A DNA stretch of 64,000 nucleotides from Agapetus fuscipes. Lineage: Eukaryota > Arthropoda > Insecta > Trichoptera > Glossosomatidae. The notes beneath the pieces were generated by a model. That model did no database searches. It saw nothing but the letters and a program-made list of their open reading frames with translations, and was not told the origin of the DNA. Numbering within the stretch: position 1 is the first letter of the stretch; each line of letters starts with the position of its first letter. Where the stretch lies: positions 15,562,001-15,626,000 of the forward strand of contig OX637339.1 in the NCBI GenBank assembly GCA_951799405.1, written 5' to 3'. A program made the translations under genes and the position numbers. Below, piece by piece: positions 1 through 9,984 of the stretch.

Positions 1-232
1 AGATTATTTTAAAGAAAACCCCATTTTTTGTAAATTATAAAATCAAAAACTCTGGCAAGGGTTTTTATGATGTTTTGAAAAATCGTCGTTGAGTTGGCAG
101 CCCTGCACTTGAAGGAAGGGAAGTTTTCAGTGACCACTCGTAAAAGAAATTGGAAATCGACCCTTTCCACATAAATAAACTTTATAATACTGCACGGGCC
201 CCTTCCTCCCTCCCACATACACCCCATTTACA

Positions 233-251
233 TAATAATAATAATAATAAT
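233..251 (+). repeat. (AAT)n microsatellite
   Basis: Six AAT units. Other short runs: (AG)n at 24352-24366, (GAT)n at 22083-22099, a G run near 22993-23007, (AAT)n near 33223-33237. Confidence 0.7.
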
Positions 252-471
252 ATGGCATGGTATAAACGAATATCATACTACCCCTCTCTTTACTCATGCA
301 TAGGAAAATTTCTGGCAATTTTCATTTAAAAAGTACCACGAAAAGTACGTTCGAAATTTTCCTGTACCTAATTTTTAACAGCTTACTTAAAAAGGGCCAT
401 AAGCACTAAAATCTATAATTTTACGTTTGATTTAATTGGTCGATTTTATGGTCGAGCGAATTTCCGTTTTT

Positions 472-635
472 GAAACAATCGCAAATTAAAACCCCGCCTA
501 CGCTGTATTTTTTTGAGTTTCTTTAATACAAATCAATTGTGAGTTTATTTATTTAGTCGCTGGGATAGTCAAAGGGAAAAGGCGTTGACACTCGAATTTG
601 CATTATTGAAACAATCGCAAGTTAAAACCCCGCCT
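472..635 (+). repeat. 28 bp direct repeat pair
   Basis: GAAACAATCGCAAATTAAAA plus CCCCGCCT at 472-499 and, with one change, at 608-635. No known element recognised. Confidence 0.6.
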
Positions 636-654
636 TTACAGTGTTCCATCGATA

Positions 655-790
655 ATGACTTTGACCCTGGTTCAATCATATCATTGAATAACTATTAATT
701 AATAATTCAATAAAACATTATATTATAAATGATTACTTGATCATTTTAATACCTGTTTCTGGCCAAGCAAAATAGGTTGGTGAATTGCTT
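655..790 (+). mobile_element. SINE-3, head missing
   Basis: From GACTTTGACCCTGGTTCAA through alternating TTAATTAATAATTC to CCTGTTTCTGGCCAAGC and AATAGGTTGGTGAATTGC, the shared body and tail of this family. Confidence 0.65.
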
Positions 791-882
791 TTATCGCCTG
801 AATATTTCTGACGTTTCCATTTTTTTTTTTTCTCTTTTTCTCAGTTTGATTACTACAATATTTATAATCTAAATAAAGGTAT

Positions 883-1167
883 AAATGGAAGGTTGAGGAT
901 TCGGATCCCGGCGGAGCACGAAGATATACCACTTATATTTCGAATGTGCTCTTCGCTGGGTTGAAATATTCATAAACCTTTACCAATGACCGGTCACCAA
1001 AGGTCCATCCAGCCTTACAGCAACTGGGTCTTGCTTGAGTATTGGCGCTTTGTAGCGACGACCAAGCTCGTACACCTCTGCGGCACTACAACAAGTGTCA
1101 TAGACCCCTAGAGTCTTTAGAATCTAGGGAGTCTCCCGCACAGGATTTCTTAAAAAAAAAAAAAACA
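883..1167 (+). mobile_element. SINE-1 with tail A, head truncated
   Basis: Starts within the head (GGATTCGGATCCCGGCGG), then body, GTACACCTCTGCGGCACTAC, TCTAGGGAGTCTCCCGCAC and a poly(A) end. Confidence 0.8.
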
Positions 1168-1599
1168 ATATTTATTCAATCTTTTCACACAAACTTTCAT
1201 TAAAGAAACCTTCATAGAATAATTTTCTTTATTCTTGATGGGTCGTTGACGTCGTAATCAACGTCTTCAGGAGGCACTTTTGTTTCGTGGCAATCAAGGA
1301 TGCACTTGATAGTTTTTTAGGACTTCACTGTTCTTATGAAGAAAAAAAACTAAAATAAAAAAAAAATGTATTGCATTTTTAAGAGGCCACTTTTGACTAC
1401 AATATTGTGTAGAAAAGTGTCGGCAAAATTGCACATTTTCAAAGAAATTCAGTATGGCAAATTTGTCGTACCGTACCCCAAGTAATTATGTTCAAACTCA
1501 TTCATAGCGTTAAAAAATATACTAAATGTAAAACAGCGCTTTTGTTGAACATTTTTGTTTTAATACAACTCTGTTTAAATTGTATTGTTGACTTTAAGC

Positions 1600-2010
1600 C
1601 ATGCCATAACCAATTGATCAAAGATAACTCGTTCACAGATACATGGGTCACGGACAATTTGGTCACGTGACATTTTTTTCGCCTGACTTTTCAGTCAACG
1701 ACATTTCGGTAACATACAATATACCTTTTTAGTTTTCTATTTTAATTGATTGTGTTTTTTTTTTGCGGTGGATCTGTATGTGGACCAGACAGAAAACTAC
1801 AATAAATTTAAAATGCAGTAGCTACAAAGGTTTTTTAGAGAGCAAGTTTTTTTGTGATGGAGTCGTTCTTAGACCAATACTGTATGTAACCAAAAAGATA
1901 TGTGGACATACTTTCGATCGAATTTATCTGTGACCAAAATTACGTTAACCGAAAAGTAGTGGGGATGAACTACCGTGTGACTGAATTGTCTATGATCGAT
2001 GTATGAATGC
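1600..2010. repeat. R8: short-period degenerate repeat
   Basis: GATAACTCGTTCAC, CATGGGTCACGGACAATTTGG, TCACGTGACATTTTTTTCGCC, then at 1925-2010 CTGTGACCAAAATTACG and TGTGACTGAATTGTC. Repeated GAC/GTC plus AAAT/TTTT units every ~14-16 bases. Confidence 0.55.
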
Positions 2011-2064
2011 TCAAACCCTCCTCATACCCGTTCTGTTTATATGTGTCAGAAGGACCAATAGCAA

Positions 2065-2520
2065 ATGGACGCTCATGCAAAACTTTATATTTTCTCAAGT
2101 GGTGAAATATTTGGTAGAGCCAATCTAACTTCTTCCAGAGTGACAAAAATCCGGACATTGAAGGCAAATGATGCATTACTCCAAGAAAATATTAAGAACA
2201 TGGAGAAGATGTCAGCTATATTCTCAGATTTGTTGAAAAATGAAAGAGCCATAGCGAAGGGCAACAAGAAATTAATGTCATACTTTAATGATGAAATCAA
2301 GGTTGGTATGAGGCTGACCACCCATACTGTACAAAATGGTTCACTTTGCCAATGTCAACCCTGTTTCAGGGAAGGTCCGCAAAAGTTGTGGGGCTTTTGT
2401 TCATTTGAGGTTTGGATTTTATTTGTAAGTACGCATTCAGCATTTGTAAGCGCGAACTACACGTGTTGGTTTGTGGGCATACATCTGAGAGCTTTAAATG
2501 AATATATCCTTGCAACTTAG
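2065..2520 (+). other. Open frame of 151 codons, part unique and part delta repeat
   Basis: The open frame has two parts. The first ~78 codons (to about 2298) are not repeat-derived in this window and would give a basic, then helical segment (motifs NDALLQEN, KNMEKMSAIF). The rest is translation of a delta repeat that begins at GTTGGTATGAGG. No splice sites or homologous family are evident to me. The opposite strand is also open across part of this stretch, so coding is unproven. It could be the remnant of a transposon-encoded DNA-binding protein, an exon whose reading runs into a repeat, or chance. Confidence 0.25.
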
Positions 2521-2534
2521 ATTATAGATTATAA
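2299..2534 (+). mobile_element. Delta repeat, ATTATAG tail type
   Basis: GTTGGTATGAGGCTGACC to TTGCAACTTAGATTATAGATT. The internal form AGGTTTGGATTTTATTTG with GCATTCAGCATTTG defines the C subfamily. Confidence 0.8.
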
Positions 2535-2594
2535 TGGAAGGCTTTCCCGTTTAGTTAATGCAACGCCGCAACAAAACAGGAACCTGTATATTAG

Positions 2595-2705
2595 AGGTGT
2601 GCGTCTATGGACGAGTTATTTGTGACGGAAATATCATTGACTGAAAAGTCCTGTGACCGATTTTCCGTAGCTGAGCTGTCTGCAACGGATTTTTCGTGGA
2701 ACCAG
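2595..2705. repeat. R8 repeat
   Basis: GACGAGTTATTTGTGACGG, TGACTGAAAAGTCCTGTGAC, GCAACGGATTTTTCGTGG. Confidence 0.55.
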
Positions 2706-4260
2706 TTTAACCCCCGTATTCTCGATCAACACTGGCTCAAGTACTAATACTTACCTAATTCAAGCGCTACACTAACTCAAGGGTCGACATTCTGGAGCGT
2801 TTTGTTTCACAAAGAATACTAAAGCAGTAATCAGCCTAGTGCCCAACTTAGTGGAGATTTACGGCCAGCCATTGGCTCTAGAAAATACCCAGCTCTGTAA
2901 TTGGTCAGTAACTTCCGACCAATATTCGGCGTACTTCATTCTTATCATTGCCGCTTCTTTCAAATTTCAATGACATTTGAGCTGTTGAACTTGACAAATC
3001 GAAAAAATGTCATACTTTGAGCTGTGCATAAAACTTGACAATCGAAGAAATTGTTGGCTTTGTTAAACCCTCAATGAGCAACGAAAAGACTGTATACAGA
3101 ACGACGCATTTTTTCAATCTAAAACGCCTTCTATATTCTTCCTGGTCGTAATACGTAAATGGGTCTTTACAGTCTGATATATTTTCTTGGGACACTATGT
3201 TTGGTCAAAACAATGTTTTTATACTCGTTAAAATCGTCTTTATCGTAAGAATTCATTATTTTATGTAAATAATTCACAAGCAAACAAAAACTTTGCTGAC
3301 GAAATGCGACGGAATATTTTGACAGTTCATCTGTCATTGTAGTATGGTCCTAGACCATACCAGAGAACAAACCCGATTCTGATAGTCAAACAATGTTAAT
3401 ATACTCGTCAAAACAATGTTAATACACTCGTAAAAGTCGTCTTTATCGTAAGAATTCATTTTTTCATGTAAATTCATAACCAAACAAAAAATGTGATAAC
3501 AATTAAATACGACGGAATATTTTGATAGCGCTTAAGCGTTGGTTAATATACCTGTCGACCTTACTAACCTAAGCTCTAGTATTTGGAGAGCTATAGCGCT
3601 GCTTTTACCATAAGTATTGTTCTTGAAATGAATTTTCCCAATCTAAGCGCTAGTTTGCCCTTAAGTAAGTGCTAGTTTTGATCGTGAATACGGAGGTAAG
3701 CGTCCCGGTGAAACTTTTACTCAGGTGCCGAAATATCGCCTAGCCAAGGAGAATTCTCGTACGCATTAAAACCTCCCATAACGGCGTCAAATTGGAGCAC
3801 TAAACTCTGAAGCATAGAGCACTTGGAAGGTGGGCAGGAGAAGGTATTCCGAACACCGTGTGTGTTTTATATCTGTGCTATGAAAAGCGAATCGTCCTAA
3901 GAGAGTATTGGAAGTCGTGCTTCGATTAAAATCTCTTTTTAAACTCAAAAAAAAATCTGCCCAAATAAATGGCATGGAAATGTTAAAAAGAAAATTGAGT
4001 CGTATAAATACAAACGCAGTCAACTCCTTACGCGATGATTTTGAGAAAAATAAACTTGTAAACTGGTAAAACGTTTTTTTTTTAAATTGAGAGCATTTTT
4101 ACACCCTCGTCATTCTTTAAATCGATTAATGATTATAAAGTCTCTAATGTTTTTCACTCATTTTTTTTTTAACATTCGTGTTATTAATTTTACCAGTTCA
4201 CATCAAGGCGGCTTGTAATATATAGGTCCGTGAGATATTTGGACAAAAATCTAATAAAAC
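2706..4260. other. No gene recognised
   Basis: AT-rich intron-like sequence apart from the direct duplication at 3.2-3.5 kb. The open frame at 3787-4023 minus (78 codons) has no motif I recognise. Confidence 0.5.
3200..3535. repeat. Local direct duplication of ~125 bp
   Basis: GTCGTCTTTATCGTAAGAATTC-type sequence, CCAAACAAAAA and GCGACGGAATATTTTGA occur in both 3200-3322 and 3405-3532; a shorter doublet ACAATGTTAATA lies in the second. A palindrome GTATGGTCCTAGACCATAC is between them (3342-3360). Confidence 0.65.
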
Positions 4261-4324
4261 CGGCTGATCGGACGTGATGTTCCACGCTTATGGTGGAGCC
4301 AGCTCCATCCAGGAATTTGCGACT

Positions 4325-4528
4325 CATCCTGGAGATTGTAATGGTCATTCCGTGTTTCAGGGAAGGTCGGCAAAAGTGGCAGGGTGTATGTTCATTCGAG
4401 GTTTGATTTTAATTTGTATGTACACATTCAGCATTTGTAAGCGCGAACTTACACCTGTCTGTTTCTGGGCATGTATTTGATATGAGTTTTGAATGTTCAT
4501 ATAACTTAGCAGCATAGATTATAGAGAT
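4325..4528 (+). mobile_element. Delta repeat, 5' truncated
   Basis: From GTCATTCCGTGTTTCAGGG through AGCATTTGTAAGCGCG to GCATAGATTATAGAG. Confidence 0.65.
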
Positions 4529-4710
4529 CCATAAAGCCCATTAGAATCTGGGCGACAATTTCCGGGAATGTGGCACTATTTGATTGTTTATTGATTATGA
4601 TAAACTTTCATTTCGGCGTAGTCACGCGGAGGGTGCAATACGTTACCAGCCATGTGCAATAAACAGATTATCTGGGGAGTATTTAAAATTGTAAAGAATA
4701 TAGAAAACAT

Positions 4711-4940
4711 CTAATCTAAATCTAAATCTAAGCTGCAAAGATATGTATTATTTGAGATTCATATTAAATGCATTCCCACAAGCAGACATGCATAATTTTG
4801 CGCTTACACATGCCGCATGTGAACCTACAATATAAAAAACCCAATCTCAAATGAACATAAGCCCTGCAACTCTTGCCGACCTTCCCTGAAGCAGGGGTGA
4901 CATTGGCAAAGTGAACCATTTTTACAGTATGGGTGGTCAT
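4711..4940 (-). mobile_element. Delta repeat, ATTTAG tail type
   Basis: CTAAATCTAAATCTAAGCTGC start on the + strand and AGTATGGGTGGTCAT end. Confidence 0.8.
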
Positions 4941-5372
4941 AACAGCATCAAATAAGAAAACAAATAATTAATGCTTGAGTAAGTTGCTCGTATGTCTTCT
5001 TCTTCTTCTTCATCATCCTCCGCCTTCCTCAGTCCACTCCTGATTATAGACATCTTCCAATCCTCAAATATAATATATCCTCAAGGATAAAAAAAAATGG
5101 AACCAAACGAAACTATTACAAAATAACAAATTGTTTCGGTAATACATTGTGGAATTCCATTTCAAATATTTTAGTAACTCAGAAACTGGGGTTGGATAGG
5201 TATCCCTGAAAAGGTTTTTTTTTTTTAATAACTGAAATACTCATTAAAACCGGTGGGAAAAACAAAGTTTTTGTATTAAAAGTTCTAAATTTTTTTTTTT
5301 TTTTAATCAAATATTTGAAATTAAACAGCAGTTGTACTAGTAACGAATTCCTCGTTTATTCTTTAAATCTTT

Positions 5373-5630
5373 TTTCTAATCTAATCTAATCTAAGTTGCA
5401 AAGATACGTTACATTGGAGATTCACATTACATGCATTTTCACAACCAGACAGGTAAAAGTTCGCGCTTGCACATGCCGCATGTGAACCTACAACACAAAA
5501 ACCAAATCTCAAATCAGCATACACCCTGCAACTCTTGCCGTCCTTCCCTGCAATAGGGGTGACATTGGCAAAGTGAAACATTTTTACAACATGGGGGGTC
5601 AGCCGCATACCAACCTATAAGTCAAGGAAC
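5373..5630 (-). mobile_element. Delta repeat, ATTAG tail type, contiguous with LINE-A
   Basis: TCTAATCTAATCTAATCTAAG tail and GTCAGCCGCATACCAACC form; the LINE-A UTR follows directly. Confidence 0.85.
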
Positions 5631-5800
5631 ATACACGAAATTTTTTTTTTCTTAAATCAATAAATAATAATATCTATGGACATCAAAACTAAAACAGAAA
5701 ACGAATTCCAATTTAATAAACCCTAACCGCCAACATTACAGATCAACCGCCATTTCTTTCTGTCTTTCTTTTTTAAGTAGTAATAATTAATTAATTTTAA
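5631..5800 (-). pseudogene. LINE-A end of ORF and 3' UTR
   Basis: The minus strand reads KKDRKKWRLICNVGG then TAG (5723-5725), then about 95 bp of UTR containing GTTTTGATGTCCATAG, and continues into the delta repeat at 5373-5630. Confidence 0.7.
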
Positions 5801-5939
5801 GTCAGTGAACCACTGCGTACAGCCTTTATCTGTTGCAAAGTCCCGTGACGTCTTCAATGCCTATTTACTTCGTCTCCAACGAAGTCCCGTCTCCTGCCCT
5901 TTCTAATAATCCCTGATGGATCATCTGATACATTTCAGC

Positions 5940-6070
5940 CCCTCACATGTAGCCATCAGTGCTTGATTGTCGTATGTCCATCACAGGTAATTTCAGATGA
6001 ACAATATTTGTATGTGCTGGTAATGGAACAATGTGTCTTATGAAAACTGGAAATTGATTTAACAAAGAAA
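5940..6070 (+). repeat. R5 repeat, 5' part
   Basis: GGTAATTTCAGATGAACAAT and TGTCTTATGAAAACTGGAAA. Confidence 0.5.
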
Positions 6071-6099
6071 AAAAAATATGCGGCTGATATTTTCAACAA

Positions 6100-6209
6100 C
6101 CATTCTGTAGAAAATACCTATATCACTTTGCCAAAGTCGCCCCTGTTTCAGGAAAGGTTGGCAAGAGTTGCAGGGAGTATGTCCATTTGAGATTTGGGGT
6201 TTTACATTG
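6100..6209 (+). mobile_element. Delta repeat cut by a MITE
   Basis: CACTTTGCCAAAGTCGCCCC to GGGGTTTTACATTGT, where a TTA-flanked MITE end begins. Confidence 0.6.
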
Positions 6210-6212
6210 TTA

Positions 6213-6400
6213 GGGCCTGTTGCACCAACCTCCAATCAATATTTAATTGACAAATCAAATTTGATTGCTTCATTCTGCTAAGGCCCTCGGGTAAATATTT
6301 ATCAGAAGTGGGTAAAAGTATGATGGAAGTTGAACAGGAAATATAATGTACATCAGCTGATTTACGTGTATGCAACCAAATGCTTGATTTGAAAGGAAAA
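6213..6400. mobile_element. Half copy of the GGGCCTGTTGCACCAA MITE
   Basis: Has one terminal repeat, preceded by TTA, and inner sequence complementary to 43.65-43.82 kb (GATGTACATCA region, ACCCACTTC complement). The other end is replaced by SINE-2. Confidence 0.75.
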
Positions 6401-6401
6401 A

Positions 6402-6535
6402 ACACTTCAACTGAAGTGGTTAGCGTAAGGCCGGCCCCTTACCTGTAAAAATAAATTGGTTCCACTCGCCACATACGACCCTTCGGGGATAACGCAAGCA
6501 AGAAGTTACACTATATGTGTAGCTTAACTGAGTTT
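6402..6535 (+). mobile_element. SINE-2, 3' half
   Basis: CACTTCAACTGAAGTGG, GCCGGCCCCTTACCTG, CCTTCGGGGATAACGC and ATGTGTAGCTTAACTGAG. Confidence 0.7.
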
Positions 6536-6665
6536 TTTTTCTTAGCTCAGATTGTGTGGAATGTGATTCTTAAGACAATTTCATTGAAAGGTCGTCTTTG
6601 AATCAAATAGTAGATAAGGTAAACAAGCACTGGGGGGACGATTGTCGGGGATTCATTAGCTAATG
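6535..6665 (+). repeat. R5 repeat, 3' part
   Basis: TTAGCTCAGATTGTGTGGAAT, TGATTCTTAAGACAATTTC, ACAAGCACTGGGGGGACG. Same string order at 29.32, 32.87, 52.38 and 55.54 kb. Confidence 0.55.
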
Positions 6666-6741
6666 ATGCTTTTACTCACCCCGTGACTAGTAGGGATCAG
6701 AACCACCCCAGTTGTTTAAATACTTTTAAAATATATCAGTC

Positions 6742-7202
6742 GATTATAATCTATAATGTAAGTCGCAAAGATATATTGACATTAAATATTCATATTAATT
6801 AATACATGCCCACTGGTCACCCCTAGCGAAACAACTAATGATAAAACTTATAACAATCTAAACAATTTATAATCTAAGTTTCAAAGGTAATATTAACATT
6901 TAAAAATTCATATTAAATGCAAGCCCACAAACAAACCCGTGCTATTCGCGCTTACAATTCTCCAACATTTGTACCTACTCACAAATTAAAATCCAAATCT
7001 CAAATGAACATAAACCCTACAACTTTTGCCGACCTTCCCTGAAACAGGGGTGACATTGGCAAAGTGAACCATTTTTTAAAGTATGGGCGGTCAGCCTCAT
7101 ACCAACCTATAAGTCACCTTCTGACTCGTAATTGGTGAGGTAAGCATTTTTGTGCAGAATTGGATGGTCGGTCTCATATCAGCTTATAAGCCAAGGAATA
7201 CA
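6742..7202 (-). mobile_element. Three delta pieces in a row
   Basis: A short tail-end fragment (6742-6820), a longer copy (6868-7112, GCCGACCTTCCCTGAAAC), and a 5'-end scrap (7164-7202, TCTCATATCAGCTTATAAG). Confidence 0.65.
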
Positions 7203-7223
7203 AATAATAAATAACATTCAGGA

Positions 7224-7390
7224 GCGCTATTCTGCTAAATTCCTTACGACCTTGAGGCGACGAGATAGCGATTCGTGTCCAAAAATAATGTGTACTGTGT
7301 TTTTTTTTATCTATGGAGTTATTTTGCAAGCGCTAGCAAGCTCTGACTTGGATTGATATCCAAAGTGTAAGGAATTTAGCAGAATAGAGC
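7224..7390. mobile_element. Small MITE with 24 bp inverted ends
   Basis: GCGCTATTCTGCTAAATTCC at left and its complement GGAATTTAGCAGAATAGAGC at right; TTCAGG flanks at 7217-7222 and 7391-7396 look like a target duplication. 167 bp, no homology to the other MITEs. Confidence 0.75.
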
Positions 7391-7585
7391 TTCAGGTATA
7401 TACAAACGACAAAACTTTAAAAAGGAATGAAAATGTCATCATAGGAATAAGTGGAGACGACTCTGCAGAGATTCTGTCCATCCTTAGTGAAACAGAAACA
7501 TTGTTACAGTTACAGGAAGTAAGAAGGGATGTTGTTATTTTAAAGATTTTTTTTTTAATTATTTAAAAAATTCAAATGGAAACAA

Positions 7586-7740
7586 AGTTTTAATTCACTT
7601 ATTTATTTATTTTTTTGTTCGAATATTTTCGCCTAATGAGGCATCTTCAGGAGCAGAATGGTTACTGGTTGAAGATGCCTCATTAGGCGAAAATATTCTA
7701 GCAAAAAAAGAAATAAATAAGTGAATTAAAACTTTTAAAT
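7586..7740. repeat. Long foldback, probable Penelope-like element ends
   Basis: Arms of about 63 bp around a ~20 bp centre. Both arms contain GATGCCTCATTAGGCGAAAA, i.e. a small hairpin followed by GAAAA and preceded by TGAAGA. AATTAT tracts lie outside. Confidence 0.75.
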
Positions 7741-8109
7741 AATTAAAAATCGACTTTCACTGTGTGAATAAATCCACCCTAAAAATTATATATATTTTTT
7801 TAATTCTTATTACTTTCTTTCGACCGATGACCTACGACCTTTCGTAGAGCCCGAATAAAAAAGATTAAATAAAATCTAAAATTTAAAGGTATTCTTTTTA
7901 TTCTGCCTAGGGATTAGCAAAGCATTAAGACGCCTCTATCTTGGGAGAAAAAGAGAGCGAGGGACGTAGAGACCCTCCTTACTTCTCAGCCTCCCTTTTA
8001 ATGATAAAGACATAATACGTAGTGGGGAATCTGATATCAAAAGCACTCCCTTAATTAGTTTATTTCAATTCAAAACATACAACTTCTTTTACTCGCCTTC
8101 TGTTGAGAA

Positions 8110-8255
8110 AAAAAAACGCAACTAAGCTGCACATACAGTGTAACTTCTTGCCTGCGTTATCCTCAAAGGGTTTTGCATGTGGCGAGTGAAACCTTTTTAA
8201 TTTATACAGGTAAGGGGGCCCGCCTTGCGTCAACCACTTTAGTTAGAGTGGACGT
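8110..8255 (-). mobile_element. SINE-2, 3' half
   Basis: Complement order: A run, CGCAACTAAGCTGCACATAC, GCGTTATCCTCAAAGGG, GCCTTGCGTCAACCAC. Confidence 0.7.
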
Positions 8256-8332
8256 TTCGTTAAATTTGTAAAAACCATTTACAAATTACGTTTTTTTTTT
8301 TTTTACCTTGCCTTTCAGGTTATGAGCTATTT

Positions 8333-8578
8333 TTTCCTTGACTTATAGGTTGGTATGCGGCTGACCACCCATGCTGTAGAAAAGGGTTCACTTGGCCAAT
8401 GTCAGCCCTGTTTCAGTGAAGGTCGGTAGGAGTTGTGTGTCCATTTGAGATTTGGTTTTTATGTTGTAGGTTCACATGCGGCATGTGCAAGCGCGAACTT
8501 GTACGCGCCTGCTTGTGAGAATGCATATAATGTGAATCATCTATGTAACAAATCTTTGCAACTTAGATTAGATTAGTT
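8333..8578 (+). mobile_element. Delta repeat, full length, ATTAG tail type
   Basis: TTCCTTGACTTATAGGTTGG, ATGCGGCTGACCACCCATG, and AACTTAGATTAGATTAG. Confidence 0.85.
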
Positions 8579-8654
8579 TATCATTAATTGATCAGGCATT
8601 CTCTTTGTAACCTTTAATTTTTTAAATATTAAAAATTAAAAATCGATCGGATTT

Positions 8655-9040
8655 ACCAATTCTGGTTCAACAGATGCATTGCACGCACACAAGCTTCTGC
8701 TTTCGCATGAAGACGACTTGCCAGGCAAAATAGGTTCGTGAATTTCATTCTAAATCTAAATCTAAGCTGCAAAGATATGTATCATTTGAGATTCATATAA
8801 AATGCATTCCCACAAGCAGACATGCATAATTTCGCGCTTACACGATAATATAAAGCCTACCATATAAAAACCCCAATCTCAAATGAACATAAGCCCTGCA
8901 ACTCTTGCCGACCTTCCCTGAAGCAGGGGTGACATTGGCAAGGTGAACCATTTTTTACAGTATGGGTGGTCAGCCGCATACCAACCTATCAGTCAAGGAA
9001 TAATTTCATTCGTTTCCACAAATCTATTTTTTTTTAAAAT
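8655..9040 (+). mobile_element. SINE-3 split by a delta insertion
   Basis: The SINE-3 tail (GCCAGGCAAAATAGGTTCGTG) runs to 8750 and resumes at 9002 (CGTTTCCACAAATC). Everything between is a minus-strand delta repeat flanked by a 10 bp duplication. Confidence 0.75.
8751..9001 (-). mobile_element. Delta repeat inserted in SINE-3, with 10 bp duplication
   Basis: AATTTCATTC flanks at 8741-8750 and 9002-9011. This fixes the element's ends: 5' at ATTCCTTGACTGATAGG and 3' after a TTTAGA repeat tail. Tail type ATTTAG. Confidence 0.88.
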
Positions 9041-9374
9041 AAAGTAAATACCTCATCAATTAATGATGGCATAATAATCTTAAAACTCGTACATAGGGTT
9101 AACGGTAGGAGCCGTCAGTATGGCATCAGTTGACGATCGGGAAACATAGTAATTCCATACATACGCCGTCAAATGATCAAGAGAGGGCGCTGCCGTAAAC
9201 AGAGGCGTGCAATAATGGTTCACGGGGGCGTAAAATCCAGCGCTCAAAATAATTTCACTTTCTCAAATATATGGTGATATTAAATCCTCATATGTATTGT
9301 ATTACACTGCCCTCATACGGTCATGCATGTGTGTCATTTTTGCATTTAATGCAACACAAAAAAATATGGAATAA

Positions 9375-9470
9375 GTATTACAAGAAGAAAAGCGCTACAC
9401 TGAAGAAATCGTCAGATGGAATAGGAAGAGGAGTTGGTTCTGGAGGGACCATGTATATGAGTGAGAGTAG
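9375..9470 (+). repeat. Repeat shared with 35.52-35.61 kb
   Basis: ACTGAAGAAATCGTCAGATGG, AATAGGAAGAGGAG, TTCTGGAGGGACCATGTA recur at 35.53-35.61 kb. In one frame of the latter it reads RRRFWRGHV, so it may be a LINE C-terminal scrap. Confidence 0.5.
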
Positions 9471-9820
9471 GTTTACTCGAGTCGTGGTTTATATTGTTAA
9501 ATATGCTCCCCGCTGGGTTGAATACTTTATAAACCTTTACCTTAAACTGGTCACAAAAGGTCCATCTAGCCTTTCAGAAAATTCGTCTTGCTTGAGAATG
9601 GGTGCTTTGTGGCGACGAGCAAGCTCGTAAAAGTCCGGTCGATAGATCAGTTGGTAGAGTGCTTGCGTTCCATGCCGAGAGACAGAGAGAGATTTGAATC
9701 CAACCGAGGGTGTAAGAAATGATTTCCAGTTCCGGTGTTTATTTCAAACCCCAAAATAAAATACCGGCAAGGTTTATTTATCCTTAACAAGAAATTAGTA
9801 CCAGAGTACCTCGGGAGGAT
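9470..9820 (+). mobile_element. Composite SINE-1 + SINE-2, degenerate
   Basis: SINE-1 body (ATGCTCCCCGCTGGGTTGAA) passes into GTCCGGTCGATAGATCAGTT at 9637 and on to the SINE-2 body (TTCCGGTGTTTATTTCAAAC, ATACCGGCAAGG). Confidence 0.7.
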
Positions 9821-9834
9821 TGATGAACCTTATT

Positions 9835-9925
9835 ATAAAATTTACATTAATCTCGACGTTTCGTTGGCGTCGTAACGTGATTGGTCACCTTCCTCCAAAT
9901 CCACATCTCGAATGCCTCTAGGCGG
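9835..9925 (-). repeat. Penelope-like end motif
   Basis: Minus strand: AGGTGACCAATCACG, GACGCCAACGAAACGTCGAG. The GAAACGTCG ending recurs at 60.87 kb and a related hairpin (CTGAAGACGTTGATTACG) at 1234-1277 minus. Confidence 0.35.
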
Positions 9926-9984
9926 TTTCTCTCGTATTTCTGGATTGTTCAAGTTTCTCAAACATACAACAAAATGCTGCTGCC

